In this document: piece by piece, positions 43,101 through 53,175 of the stretch
How the letters are laid out: every line of letters starts with the position of its first letter
Numbering within the stretch: the stretch's first letter is position 1
NCBI GenBank assembly: GCA_947625645.1
Contig: CANQPE010000006.1
Span: 1-58,826 of the forward strand
Length of the DNA: 58,826 bases
Source: an uncultured Clostridia bacterium
GTDB taxonomy: Bacteria > Bacillota > Clostridia > TANB77 > CAG-508
Direction of reading: 5' to 3'
The notes under the pieces: model-generated
What the model was told of the DNA's origin: nothing
What the model saw: only the letters and a program-made list of their open reading frames with translations
Databases searched by the model: none
Position numbers and translations under genes: made by a program

Positions 43101-43490
43101 GAACTGAGAAAACATTTTAAAATGAAGGGGCTTATTTTGGCAGAGGTCAAAGTGATTCAGATGCAAGATAAAAACTTAAAAACCGGAACCTCTACAATGA
43201 TTCCAGCAGGGATTACTAACTCAGGGGGCATCAGTAAAAGAGACACCAATGGCGTAGACCGAGAAGAATTTGAAATCTTGCAAAATTACATCAAAAAACT
43301 AATCAAACAAATTGGAAAAGAAATTTTGCAAGGCAAAATAGATTTAAAGCCATACAATCATAAAAGAAAAACACCATGCAAATACTGTAGTTATCATTCT
43401 ATATGTGGATTTGACACGAGAAATCATGGCAACCAATATCAATATATTGGAAATTTAAGCAAAGAGGAAATGATACAAAAAATGAAATAA
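40161..43490 (+). CDS. addB: ATP-dependent helicase/nuclease subunit B
   Basis: IIYGRSGSGKSEYC, C-terminal nuclease domain LRIIDYKST and Fe-S cysteines CPF...CKYCSYHSIC. Confidence 0.93.
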   Translation: MALRIIYGRSGSGKSEYCYQQMAKEIENGKKIFFITPEQFSYTAEKKLMESIHTKAIIQAEVLHLSRMAKRVITELGMTEKRMTKSGKAMLIQYILTQNKNKLTYLSKSDENIELAISCITELKKHGVSLAVLKQQIENTQNQYLKAKLQDICVIYEQYDEKISQAYMDEADELTVLAQNIEKIEWLKGAVIYIDEFAGFTVPEYQVIQELIKYCAQVNITITTDTLESTKNPDTDVFFENKMTVRKLEKMANKNIEAPICLSKPVRFQNEELKQIEAQTFQAKSTKWEQKVENVHIFLAKNQYTEIEMVAKKITKLIQEKGLRYRDIAIITKNIQNYSNLAKVIFEKYNIPIFIDEKRELSQNSIIQYILAILDMIRKNYSKETVFQYMKMGWNHMEPEDSFKFENYCTKWGIKQNKFKHDFTYELESKKQEVEYLNQLRKQIIDPLENLKQDIKQEKTAKGMTMALYQFLQGQEIETQVAQKIEALYANGKIDLAQEYKESYEIVIHLLDEIVAIFGNDTITIEQYENLLRQGLKASSLGKIPGTQDQVIMGDVDRSRSHKVEVVFMIGLNDGVYPSVNKSEGFLDDEERQELKEQGIELAKGTLENLYDDNFNIYKAFTTAQREIYLSYSSSNTDGTALRPSIYITKIKKMFPKLQEQSDVTKQTYEITTPKATYETLIEKLAQAQEVGELEIKWKEVYQYFKNQKMWDTKLKKDIQAIHYTNLPQDIQKETIQKLYGNTLTTSISRLERYQSCPFSYFLQYGLNLKEKDELKIQSFDTGSFMHEVIDMFFEHVKETNQELPTLLAEEHTIEAIVKEIIETKLDYEKYRFTATVRYKILVQRLERMVTKALKYIIESLVYSDFHIEGTEIEFGKGKLYSPILVELEDGKKIELIGKIDRVDIAKTPDGNYLRIIDYKSTAKNIDLNEVYAGLQIQLLTYMDAICQEQDLLPAGILYFGLLEQMISTKKRISEEQMEEELRKHFKMKGLILAEVKVIQMQDKNLKTGTSTMIPAGITNSGGISKRDTNGVDREEFEILQNYIKKLIKQIGKEILQGKIDLKPYNHKRKTPCKYCSYHSICGFDTRNHGNQYQYIGNLSKEEMIQKMK

Positions 43491-43499
43491 GGAGGCACT

Positions 43500-44315
43500 A
43501 TGGATTTATCAAATGAAGCCATTATACATGTGAAAACGCCGAAAGTAGAATATATACAATTTAGAAAATTATTAGAATACAAAGATGACATAGTACATGC
43601 ATTTTCAGTGGGAAAGGAAGCAGATTATAGAACCATAAATAAAGAAACATATGATAAGGCCATTCGAGATTATGAAAATTTATGTACAAGCCTAGGATTA
43701 GATAAAAACAATTTAGTAAAGCCCAACCAAATGCATACAGATGAAATTAAAATTGCACAGGAAAAAATAGAAACAGGAAGACCAGATATTAATATAGCAG
43801 AATATATTCATACAGATGGGCTTATTACACAAAAAAAGAATTTAATATTAGCCACAACAAGTGCCGATTGTATTCTCATGTTATTTTTTGACCCTGTTAC
43901 GAAAACGATTGCTGCCATTCATTCTGGGTGGAAAGGAACGTATCAAGAGATTGGGAGTAAAGCGGTGCAAAAAATGCAAAAAGAATGTGGTGTAAAGCCG
44001 GAAAATATAATATGCTGTATGTGTCCAAGCATTCGAAGTTGCCATTTTGAAGTGCAAGAAGACGTCAAGAACATGTTTGCGGAAAAATTTGGAGACCTAA
44101 AAGACACCATTATCCAGAAAAAATCTAGTGAAAAAGGAAAGTGGAATATTGACACCGTATTATTAAATACGATACAATTACAAAAGCAAGGATTAAAACC
44201 ACAAAATATTATAGATAGCAAAATTTGTACAGTATGCCATAGCCAGATTTTGCATTCGTATCGCGTAGAAAAAGAAGGATTTGGATTAGAAACTGCTGTG
44301 ATCATGCGAAAATAG
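43500..44315 (+). CDS. pgeF: PgeF/YfiH family (laccase-domain) protein
   Basis: TSADCILMLFFDPVTKTIAAIHSGWKGT, CPSIRSCHFEV motifs. Confidence 0.93.
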   Translation: MDLSNEAIIHVKTPKVEYIQFRKLLEYKDDIVHAFSVGKEADYRTINKETYDKAIRDYENLCTSLGLDKNNLVKPNQMHTDEIKIAQEKIETGRPDINIAEYIHTDGLITQKKNLILATTSADCILMLFFDPVTKTIAAIHSGWKGTYQEIGSKAVQKMQKECGVKPENIICCMCPSIRSCHFEVQEDVKNMFAEKFGDLKDTIIQKKSSEKGKWNIDTVLLNTIQLQKQGLKPQNIIDSKICTVCHSQILHSYRVEKEGFGLETAVIMRK

Positions 44316-44327
44316 AAGGAGATAAAA

Positions 44328-44864
44328 ATGTATCAAACATGGGAAGAATTAGAAAAATCAATTGAAAACTGCCAGAAATGCAAACTCTGCAAAATGAGGC
44401 AAAACATTGTATTTGGAGTAGGGAACAAAGAAGCTAAAATCATGTTTATAGGGGAAGGACCAGGCGCAGATGAAGACAGACTAGGAGAACCATTTGTGGG
44501 GAGAGCAGGAAAACTTATGAATATGGCATTTGAGATGGTGGGCATTAAAAGAGAAGAAGTATATATAGCCAATATTGTAAAATGTAGACCACCAGGAAAT
44601 AGAAATCCAGAAGATGATGAGTGTTTTGCTTGCATGGATTACTTAAGAAATCAAGTCATTTTAGTAAAACCAGAAATCATTGTTTTACTAGGCAGTGTAG
44701 CACTCAAAAATATTTTAGGAAAAGAATATGGAATCACAGCAAGCAGGGGAAAGTGGGTAGAAAGAAAAGGAATACGATACATGCCTACATGGCACCCTGC
44801 AGCCTTGCTCCGCGATGAAAGTAAAAAAGTGGACTTTATCAAAGATTTGATGCAAGTTGTATAA
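44328..44864 (+). CDS. type 4 uracil-DNA glycosylase
   Basis: CKLC, GEGPGADEDRLGEPFVGRAGKLM, TWHPAALLR motifs. Confidence 0.93.
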   Translation: MYQTWEELEKSIENCQKCKLCKMRQNIVFGVGNKEAKIMFIGEGPGADEDRLGEPFVGRAGKLMNMAFEMVGIKREEVYIANIVKCRPPGNRNPEDDECFACMDYLRNQVILVKPEIIVLLGSVALKNILGKEYGITASRGKWVERKGIRYMPTWHPAALLRDESKKVDFIKDLMQVV

Positions 44865-44954
44865 ATTGGTAGGCGTGTCTTATGAAGGACGTATCTTTTT
44901 AGGGCAAAGTGCTGATGAGGTATGTTACCAATAGAAAGGGATATTTGAGTAAAA

Positions 44955-46238
44955 ATGAAGGAACCAATACAGGAAAAAGTAGAATATTGTTTGAACTGCA
45001 AGGTGAAGCCTTGTAGCAATAAAGGATGCCCATTAGGAAATGATATTCCTGGGTTTATCCAAGCTGTAAAACAAGGGAATATAAAAGAGGCATATAGCAT
45101 TCAGTGTGAAACAAGTGTATTACCAGGTGTGTGTGGGAGAATTTGCCCGCACCAAAAGCAGTGCCAAGGCAGTTGTGTGAGAGGCATTAAGGGGGAAACT
45201 GTAAAAATTGGAGACATTGAGGCATATGTATTTGACAAAGCTATGGAAATGGGATTGTCATTGCGCGCCATGTACGATTTGCCATCAAAGGTGCAAGCCC
45301 AACCTAAAAAAGTAGCTGTAGTAGGAGGCGGCCCAGCAGGATTAACCTGTGCAGCCTTTTTAGCAAGAGAAGGAGTGCAAGTGACAATTTATGAAAAACA
45401 TTCGTATTTAGGTGGTTTATTGATGCATGGAATTCCTGATTTTAGACTTCCAAAAGAACTTGTACAAAAAACTATTGAAATGATTTTAGCATTAGGGGTA
45501 CAAGTGCAATATGGGAAGACAATAGGGAAGGAGATTCAATTAGAAACATTAAAACAAGACTATGATGCCATTTTTCTTGCAATAGGTGCCAATCAATCTT
45601 CCAAAATGGGGGTAGAAGGCGAAGAGTTAGAAGGTGTTTATGGCGGAAATGAGTTATTGGAAAAAAATGAACATCCAGATTATAGTGGGAAAGTGGTAGC
45701 TGTTGTTGGCGGTGGCAATGTGGCTATGGATTGTGCCAGAACCATCAAAAGGAAAGGGGCTAAAGAAGTTAAAGTGATTTATCGACGAGCACGCGAGCAA
45801 ATGCCAGCTGAAAGAAAGGAAATAGAAGAGGCTGAAAAAGAAGGCATTGAATTTCTTTTCCAAAATAATATTGTTAAGATATTAGGAGAAAGCCATGTCA
45901 ACAAAGTGGAACTCATTCGTACAGAATTGGTAAAAAAAGAAGGAGAAAAACGAGAAGTACCAGTCAACATAGAAAATAGCAATTATCAAATTGCTGTAGA
46001 TGATATTGTAATGGCACTAGGAGGAATGGTAGAGGATGAGGCATTGTATCTACCTTTAAACCATAATCAATGGGGCAATATTATTGTAAATGAGGCGTAT
46101 CAAACATCAGATCCAAAAGTGTTTGCTGGTGGAGATTTAGCTGGGATAAAAGGAACTGTTGCATGGGCTGCAAAATCAGGAAGAGAAGCGGCAAAGAGCA
46201 TAGTAAAGTTTATGGAATCAAAAACTGCCAAATGCTAA
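44955..46238 (+). CDS. GltD-like NAD(P)-dependent FeS oxidoreductase (glutamate synthase small-subunit family)
   Basis: N-terminal Cys-rich CxxxVKPC..., GGGPAGLTCAAFLAREG, GGGNVAMDCARTIKRKGA motifs. Confidence 0.9.
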   Translation: MKEPIQEKVEYCLNCKVKPCSNKGCPLGNDIPGFIQAVKQGNIKEAYSIQCETSVLPGVCGRICPHQKQCQGSCVRGIKGETVKIGDIEAYVFDKAMEMGLSLRAMYDLPSKVQAQPKKVAVVGGGPAGLTCAAFLAREGVQVTIYEKHSYLGGLLMHGIPDFRLPKELVQKTIEMILALGVQVQYGKTIGKEIQLETLKQDYDAIFLAIGANQSSKMGVEGEELEGVYGGNELLEKNEHPDYSGKVVAVVGGGNVAMDCARTIKRKGAKEVKVIYRRAREQMPAERKEIEEAEKEGIEFLFQNNIVKILGESHVNKVELIRTELVKKEGEKREVPVNIENSNYQIAVDDIVMALGGMVEDEALYLPLNHNQWGNIIVNEAYQTSDPKVFAGGDLAGIKGTVAWAAKSGREAAKSIVKFMESKTAKC

Positions 46239-46259
46239 TATAATATGCATTTGGCAGTT
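46223..46259. terminator. bidirectional hairpin terminator
   Basis: AACTGCCAAATGC/GCATTTGGCAGTT. Confidence 0.75.
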
Positions 46260-46270
46260 CTAGTTAGATA

Positions 46271-47368
46271 TTATACTTTTTCTCCAAGCCCAAATAAACC
46301 AAAAACCAATTTTTTGATGTTCTTGAAAAGCAATTTTAATTTACTTTGTTCTTTTGTTTCAATGGAAATAGCAGTTTCTATGCCACCATTTTCCAAAACA
46401 TTATATTTATGTTCTAGTTGATTCATTTTTTCTATGTAATAATTGTTAAAGAATGTATAACCATCTGCTGTCCCAATGTAATTTCTAAAATGAGATAATT
46501 TTTTTCGGTAGTTTTCGACTTCTTCTAGGTTAGAAATTTGTTCAAACAAGTGGTCAAAACAATTGGAAATAATAAGGTTTTGGGTATATAGAAATGTGAT
46601 TTTGATATTGTTTTTTAGGTCACCAATTTTTTTTACTAAATTATCTACTTTTTTATTGCGGTCGTCAATTTCTAAAATTCTATTATTTAATGTAATAATG
46701 GTTTCTTCCAATTGCAAAATGTCATCAAGTGCATTTTCAATGGCAAGAAATACTTTTGGAGAAGTAATTTCTGCTAATTTCATTTTAAAGGTATCATTGC
46801 TGTTGAGCGTACTTTCAAACAAAACGTCTTCGCCTACGATATAAGCTAACTCATTGACAAGACAACATTCTAAAGGGTAATAAGAAGGGCTTGTTGTTTC
46901 AAAACTGACACCGTAATATTTCACACAATCTTTTTCAATGCCAATGATTTTGGAAGCCATCAATTGCACGGCAGCTTCGTTTAAAGCTAATCCATAAGTT
47001 TTAAATTCTGTATAATCACAAAGACCCATACGAAGCAAATAATTCTTGTTATCTTTTATTTCTTGAATATGGTGGATACATTCATGGATGGCAAATTCTT
47101 CTCTGTCTTCTGCTGGAATATGCTCATGGAAGTAGATAGAATTATTTTTATAAAAGTACTTGGCTTCTGCCATTCCTTCTGGCATTTTGGCAACATACAT
47201 ATCTAAACGAGATAGTTTAATAAACAACTCTTTTTCATCTAGGCCAAAATTAGGAAATGTAGCGCAAATTTTGGAAGAAATGTTTTTGGCAAGACTATTA
47301 ATTTCCAAAGTATCTAATTTCTGGATAACTTCAATTCCATCCTTTCGTAATTCTGATTCAATGCTCAT
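46271..47368 (-). CDS. uncharacterised protein with HExxH zincin-like motif
   Basis: EEFAIHECIHHIQEI and downstream ALNEAAVQLMA; SD AAAGGAG before ATG 47368. Confidence 0.65.
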   Translation of the reverse strand: MSIESELRKDGIEVIQKLDTLEINSLAKNISSKICATFPNFGLDEKELFIKLSRLDMYVAKMPEGMAEAKYFYKNNSIYFHEHIPAEDREEFAIHECIHHIQEIKDNKNYLLRMGLCDYTEFKTYGLALNEAAVQLMASKIIGIEKDCVKYYGVSFETTSPSYYPLECCLVNELAYIVGEDVLFESTLNSNDTFKMKLAEITSPKVFLAIENALDDILQLEETIITLNNRILEIDDRNKKVDNLVKKIGDLKNNIKITFLYTQNLIISNCFDHLFEQISNLEEVENYRKKLSHFRNYIGTADGYTFFNNYYIEKMNQLEHKYNVLENGGIETAISIETKEQSKLKLLFKNIKKLVFGLFGLGEKV

Positions 47369-47510
47369 ATGAATTCTCCTTTGTATATAAAATTCTAATG
47401 ATATTATACAATAAAACAAAAGGAAATACATTTCAAATATATTAAAAGTTTATGACAATTATATTACAAGACAAAAAAGATACACAAGGAAATGTGCATC
47501 TTTTCAGATT

Positions 47511-49901
47511 TTATTTTACAACAATATTATAAATTTTATTTGTTACATAAATTTCTTTCACAATTTGTTTTCCATCCAATTTATCTGCAACAGCTTGATG
47601 AACCATATTTTTAACTTCAGATTCTGCTAAATCTTTTTCAATGGTAATGGTTGCTTTTAATTTCCCATTCAACTGAATTGGTAAGGTGATTTCATCAGAA
47701 ATTGTTTTTGTTTCATCATAGGTAGGCCAAGTTTCGTAAGAGATGGTGTTGGTATGACCTAACGTAGACCATAGTTCTTCTGTAATGTGCGGTGCAACAG
47801 GGTTTAGTAACTTCAAAAATCCTTCTGCATATTCACGTGGGAAAATAGCTTCTTTTTGAACGGTATTGATAAAGATCATCATTTGAGAAATAGCGGTATT
47901 AAAGTTCATGGTTTCATAATCATGTGTTACTTTTTTAACAGTATAGTGATAAGCTTTTTCCAAGTTTGTATTTTCTGCATCTTGAATTTTATTAGATTCA
48001 GTGTATAGCCTCCATACGCGGTCTAAAAATTTGCGAGAACCATCAATTCCATTAGGGTCCCATGGTTTAGCACTTTCAATAGGCCCCATGAACATTTCAT
48101 AAACTCTTAAACTATCTGCCCCATATTCTTTTACCATATCATCTGGGTTGATAACATTTCCTCTTGATTTACTCATTTTTTCGCCATTTGGTCCTAGAAT
48201 CATTCCTTGATGACGAAGTACGGCAAAAGGTTCTTGCACAGGAACAAGTCCTTTTTTGTACAAATATTGATTCCAAAAACGAGAATACAACAAATGTCCT
48301 ACGGCATGTTCTGGACCACCAACATATAAATCAACGGGTAGCCAATGTTTTAGCAGTTCTTGATTTGCCATTTCGTCTTGATTATGTGGGTCAATGTAAC
48401 GTAAGAAATACCAGCTTGAACCAGCAGAACCAGGCATGGTGCTAGTTTCTCTTGTGGCAGGCTTTCCTTCAAATGTTGTGTGGACCCAATCAGTAGCATT
48501 ATCTAATGGAGAAGCCCCTGTTTTAGAAGGACTATAATCTGCAAGCTCTGGTAAAATAAGAGGTAATTCTTCATCTGGTAGAGCCTTTATTTCATCATCA
48601 ACAAAAACAATTGGAATTGGTTCACCCCAGTAACGTTGTCTTGCAAAAATCCATTCACGTAGTTTATAATTTACTTTTCTTGTACCAACACCGTTTTCTT
48701 CAAGCCAAGCAATCATTTTAGAAATGCCTTCTGTTTTATCAAGACCGTCTAAAAATTCAGAATGAATATGCACACCATCACCAGTGAAGGCTTCTTTTGA
48801 AATGTCTCCCCCTTCTAAAACAGGGATAATTTCTAAGCCAAATTTAGTAGCAAATTCGTAATCTCTTTGATCATGTGCAGGAACTGCCATAATGGCACCA
48901 GTTCCATAACTTGCCAAAACATAATCAGAAATCCAGATAGGAATTTTTTTACCATTGACTGGGTTAATAGCATAGGCACCTGTAAACACACCAGTTTTTT
49001 CTTTGTTTAATTCCGTTCTTTCTAATTCAGATTTAGAAGCACTTAATTGGATATAAGCATTGACTTCTTTTTCTTGCTCAGAAGAGGTAATGGTTTTTAC
49101 CAAAGGATGTTCTGGTGCAAAAACGCAGTAAGTAGCACCAAATAGAGTATCTGGTCTTGTTGTGAAAACTGTAAAAGAAGTACCGGAAAAACCATCAATT
49201 TGAAAGGTAACTTCTGCACCTTCAGAACGACCAATCCAATTTCTTTGGATTTCTTTCGTGGAATCTGGCCAGTCAATATCTTCTAAGCCATCGATTAAAC
49301 TGTCTGCATATTTTGGAATGTCTAAAACCCATTGTTTCATGTTTTTACGAACAACAGGGAAGCCACCTCTTTCACTTTTTCCATCAATGACTTCGTCATT
49401 AGAAAGGACGCAACCTAATTCTTCACACCAATTGACAGGCATTTCAATTAATTTTGCCAATCCATCTTCAAATAATTGTTTAAAAATCCATTGTGTCCAT
49501 TTATAGTAAGAAGGATCACAAGTGGAAATTTCTTTATCCCAGTCAAAAGAAAGACCAAGCATTTTTAATTGTCTTTTAAATGTTTCAATATTTGTTAACG
49601 TAAATCCTGCAGGATGATTTCCTGTTTTGATAGCATATTGCTCAGCAGGAAGTCCAAAAGCATCCCACCCCATAGGGTGCAACACATTATACCCTTGCAT
49701 TCGTTTCATCCTAGACATAATGTCTGTAGCGGTATACCCTTCGGGGTGACCTACGTGCAATCCCTGTCCAGAAGGATAAGGGAACATGTCTAAAGCATAG
49801 TATTTTGGCTTAGAGAAGTCCCACACATCTGTATAAAAGGTTTTATTTTTATCCCAATAGTCTTGCCATTTTTTTTCAATTTCTAAATGATTATATGTCA
49901 T
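47511..49901 (-). CDS. leuS: leucyl-tRNA synthetase
   Basis: [21 protein letters not shown] and KMSKSRGN motifs. Confidence 0.97.
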   Translation of the reverse strand: MTYNHLEIEKKWQDYWDKNKTFYTDVWDFSKPKYYALDMFPYPSGQGLHVGHPEGYTATDIMSRMKRMQGYNVLHPMGWDAFGLPAEQYAIKTGNHPAGFTLTNIETFKRQLKMLGLSFDWDKEISTCDPSYYKWTQWIFKQLFEDGLAKLIEMPVNWCEELGCVLSNDEVIDGKSERGGFPVVRKNMKQWVLDIPKYADSLIDGLEDIDWPDSTKEIQRNWIGRSEGAEVTFQIDGFSGTSFTVFTTRPDTLFGATYCVFAPEHPLVKTITSSEQEKEVNAYIQLSASKSELERTELNKEKTGVFTGAYAINPVNGKKIPIWISDYVLASYGTGAIMAVPAHDQRDYEFATKFGLEIIPVLEGGDISKEAFTGDGVHIHSEFLDGLDKTEGISKMIAWLEENGVGTRKVNYKLREWIFARQRYWGEPIPIVFVDDEIKALPDEELPLILPELADYSPSKTGASPLDNATDWVHTTFEGKPATRETSTMPGSAGSSWYFLRYIDPHNQDEMANQELLKHWLPVDLYVGGPEHAVGHLLYSRFWNQYLYKKGLVPVQEPFAVLRHQGMILGPNGEKMSKSRGNVINPDDMVKEYGADSLRVYEMFMGPIESAKPWDPNGIDGSRKFLDRVWRLYTESNKIQDAENTNLEKAYHYTVKKVTHDYETMNFNTAISQMMIFINTVQKEAIFPREYAEGFLKLLNPVAPHITEELWSTLGHTNTISYETWPTYDETKTISDEITLPIQLNGKLKATITIEKDLAESEVKNMVHQAVADKLDGKQIVKEIYVTNKIYNIVVK

Positions 49902-49958
49902 GATACAGCCTCCTTGCTTGTAAAGTTTCTACGATTCATTTTTATGATAAAGAGGAAA

Positions 49959-50921
49959 TTATTCTAACATAGAATAAATATCTCCCAAAGGTAATTCTTC
50001 ATTTAAACGTTTAATAGCTTCTGCAAAAATAGGCGCCATAGAAAGAACTGTAATTTTGTCAATTTTCTTTTCTTCTGTTAGCGGAATGGTGTTTGTAATC
50101 ACAAGTTCCTTAATAGAAGAATTTTTAATTCTATCAATGGCAGGACCAGATAGTACCCCATGTGTACATCCAGCGTAAATTTCTCTTGCACCAAATTTTT
50201 CTAGAATTTGAACCGTCTCAATTAAAGAACCGGCGGTATCAACTTCATCATCGAAAATTAAGGCACATTTATCTGAAACATCACCAATAACTGTACTTGC
50301 AATAGCATGGTCATCATTGCCAAGACGACGTTTATCAATTAAGGCGATAGGGCATCCGAAAAATTCAGAATATTTGTAAGCTTTTTTAGAACTTCCTGCA
50401 TCTGTTGCAACCACAACCATATCTTGTGGCGGAATATTTTTGGATTTAAAATAAGATTGCAACGTGTATTGTGCGGTTAGACGGTCACAATTGATGTTAA
50501 AATATCCTTGGATGGCAGGGTTATGCAAATCACAAGTTGTAACTCTGTCTGCACCAGCAGCTTCAATAATTTGAGCAATCAGTTTAGCGGTAATAGGAAT
50601 ACGAGGCTGATCCTTTTTATCAGAACGTGAATACATGAAGTAAGGAAGAATCACAGTAATTCTTTTAGCAGAAGCACGTTTTAAGGCATCTACTGTAATT
50701 AATAATTCCATAATCCTTTCATTAACAGGTGGTTTCGTTGTTTGAACCACATATACGTCATGGTCACGAACGGTCTCTAATAGTTGAACAAAATTGTTGT
50801 CATTTTTAAATTTAAAACAGTTCATTTTTCCTACAGGTAATTGCAAAATATCACAGATTTCTTTTGTAAATTCTTCACTTGATGGGCAAGCAAAAATTTT
50901 AATTTTTTTCATATTTCTCAT
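49959..50921 (-). CDS. prs: ribose-phosphate pyrophosphokinase
   Basis: YSRSDKKDQPRIPITAKLIA, VVATDAGSSKKA, DDEVDTAGS motifs. Confidence 0.93.
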   Translation of the reverse strand: MRNMKKIKIFACPSSEEFTKEICDILQLPVGKMNCFKFKNDNNFVQLLETVRDHDVYVVQTTKPPVNERIMELLITVDALKRASAKRITVILPYFMYSRSDKKDQPRIPITAKLIAQIIEAAGADRVTTCDLHNPAIQGYFNINCDRLTAQYTLQSYFKSKNIPPQDMVVVATDAGSSKKAYKYSEFFGCPIALIDKRRLGNDDHAIASTVIGDVSDKCALIFDDEVDTAGSLIETVQILEKFGAREIYAGCTHGVLSGPAIDRIKNSSIKELVITNTIPLTEEKKIDKITVLSMAPIFAEAIKRLNEELPLGDIYSMLE

Positions 50922-51198
50922 ATTCCTTTCTAGGCACAGTTTAAAAAACAATTTGCATGGCGTACAAAATTTTAATTCTGCTTTTTAACTGATTTCCCCT
51001 TTAATATCACATCTATTATAATATATAGTAGGGGCTTAAGTCAACATCTTGTCGAAATTTACAAGTTTTTTTTTGAATAACTGAGAAAATTCCCTTCCAA
51101 AAATCAAAAAAATATGATACAATACAAAAGTAATTGTGAGTTTAAGTAGAAGAAAGTGATTAAACAAATGGTTACCCGGGAAAGGAATGTAGAAGAAA

Positions 51199-53151
51199 AT
51201 GGGCAAAAAGTTACTAATAACAGAGAAACCGTCTGTGGCTATGGAATTTGCAAAAGCACTCAAAATGAATGTGAATAGAAAAAATGGGTATATCGAAGCA
51301 AATGACTGGATTATCACATGGTGTGTAGGGCATTTAGTTACAATGAGCTATCCAGAAAAATATGACGAAGCATTAAAATTTTGGCGATTAGATACCTTAC
51401 CATTTATTCCAAAAGAATGGAAATATGAAATTATACCAAATGTACAAAAACAATTTGATATTATTGAGCAATTAATGCATAGAGATGATGTAGAAGAAAT
51501 ATATAATGCAGGGGACTCTGGAAGAGAAGGAGAGTATATACAGAGGCTTGTTTTTATGATGGCAAAACCAAATCCCAATATCAAGATGAAACGTGTATGG
51601 ATAGATTCCCAAACAGAAGAAGAAATTTTAAGAGGAATTAGAGAAGCAAAAGATTTATCGGAATACAATAGCTTATCAGATAGTGCATATTTGAGGGCCA
51701 AAGAAGATTATTTGATTGGAATTAATTTTTCAAGATTATTATCCATTATTTATGGAAAAAGATTGGCACAGAGGATTCAAGAAGAAAAAGCTTCTATTTC
51801 TGTGGGGAGAGTGATGACTTGTGTTTTGGGGATGATTGTCTCAAGAGAAAGAGAAATTAGAAACTTTGTGAAAACAAAATATTATAAAATCATTGGAAAA
51901 TTTGGACAAGAGCAAGAAACCATAGAGACCGAATGGAAAGTAACCAATTTATCTAGTGTGTATGAATCTCCCAAGTTATATAATGAAACAGGTTTCAAAA
52001 AAGAAAGTGATGCCAAACAGTTTATTAGCGAGTTAGCACAAAAAAAGGCAAAAGTAACAGAATTAAAAAAATCCAAGCAAAAGGAAAATGCACCACTATT
52101 GTTTAATTTGGCAGAAATCCAAAATGAATGTACCAAACGTTTTAAAATTAAGCCAGATGAAACACTCGAAATCATACAAAATTTGTATGAAAAAAAATTA
52201 GTCACTTACCCAAGAACAGATGCAAGGGTGCTATCCACGGCTGTTGCGAAAGAAATCAAAAAGAACCTAAATGGAATTGCAAAAGGCTTTCAAGACGAAG
52301 AGATAAAAGGGTATTTACAAAAAATGATAGATGAAAAATATTCTACCAATTTAATCAAAACAAAATATGTAAATGATAGTAAAATTACAGACCACTATGC
52401 CATTATTCCAACAGGGCAAGGGTATGAAAATTATGAAAAATTACCAGACTTACAAAAAAAGATATATAAAGTCATTGTAAAAAGGTTTTTAGCAATTTTC
52501 TATCCACCAGCAGAATTTAACAAAATACAACTAACAATCGACGTATATGAAACAGAAGAAAGCAAAACCAGAGAAAGTTTTTTTGCTAGTACAAAAGTGT
52601 GTGTCAAGCAAGGCTATTTAGAAATTTTAAAACCATCCACAACCAAGGAACAAACTGTGGAAAATGAGAGTAAAAAAGATGAAAATGTTGCGTTAGTAAA
52701 AAATCTAAAAAAAGGACAAGAAATTTTATTGCAAAATGCAGAGATAAAAGAAGCTGAAACAACACCACCATCTAGGTATAATTCTGGTTCTATCATACTT
52801 GCAATGGAAAATGCAGGAAAATTGATAGAAGATGAAGAATTAAGAGAGCAAATTAAAGGCGCAGGAATTGGAACAAGTGCAACAAGAGCAGAAATTATGA
52901 AAAAATTAGAAAAAATTAAATATATTGAAATTAATACCAAAACACAAATTATTACGCCAACCAAAAAAGGAGAAATGATTTATGACATAGTGGCAAATGC
53001 TATGCCAGATATGCTAAACCCAAAATTAACAGCAAGTTGGGAAAAAGGGCTTGACTTAGTAGCAAAAAAACAAATTAAACCAGATGAATTTATGGAAAAG
53101 TTAGAAAAATATATCCATTCAAAATTTGACAAATTGGTTGTCAAAATGTAA
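51199..53151 (+). CDS. topB: DNA topoisomerase III
   Basis: LLITEKPSVAMEFAKAL, YPRTDAR, GIGTSATRAEI motifs. Confidence 0.95.
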   Translation: MGKKLLITEKPSVAMEFAKALKMNVNRKNGYIEANDWIITWCVGHLVTMSYPEKYDEALKFWRLDTLPFIPKEWKYEIIPNVQKQFDIIEQLMHRDDVEEIYNAGDSGREGEYIQRLVFMMAKPNPNIKMKRVWIDSQTEEEILRGIREAKDLSEYNSLSDSAYLRAKEDYLIGINFSRLLSIIYGKRLAQRIQEEKASISVGRVMTCVLGMIVSREREIRNFVKTKYYKIIGKFGQEQETIETEWKVTNLSSVYESPKLYNETGFKKESDAKQFISELAQKKAKVTELKKSKQKENAPLLFNLAEIQNECTKRFKIKPDETLEIIQNLYEKKLVTYPRTDARVLSTAVAKEIKKNLNGIAKGFQDEEIKGYLQKMIDEKYSTNLIKTKYVNDSKITDHYAIIPTGQGYENYEKLPDLQKKIYKVIVKRFLAIFYPPAEFNKIQLTIDVYETEESKTRESFFASTKVCVKQGYLEILKPSTTKEQTVENESKKDENVALVKNLKKGQEILLQNAEIKEAETTPPSRYNSGSIILAMENAGKLIEDEELREQIKGAGIGTSATRAEIMKKLEKIKYIEINTKTQIITPTKKGEMIYDIVANAMPDMLNPKLTASWEKGLDLVAKKQIKPDEFMEKLEKYIHSKFDKLVVKM

Positions 53152-53175
53152 TTTGCGGAAGGAATGTGAACTAGT

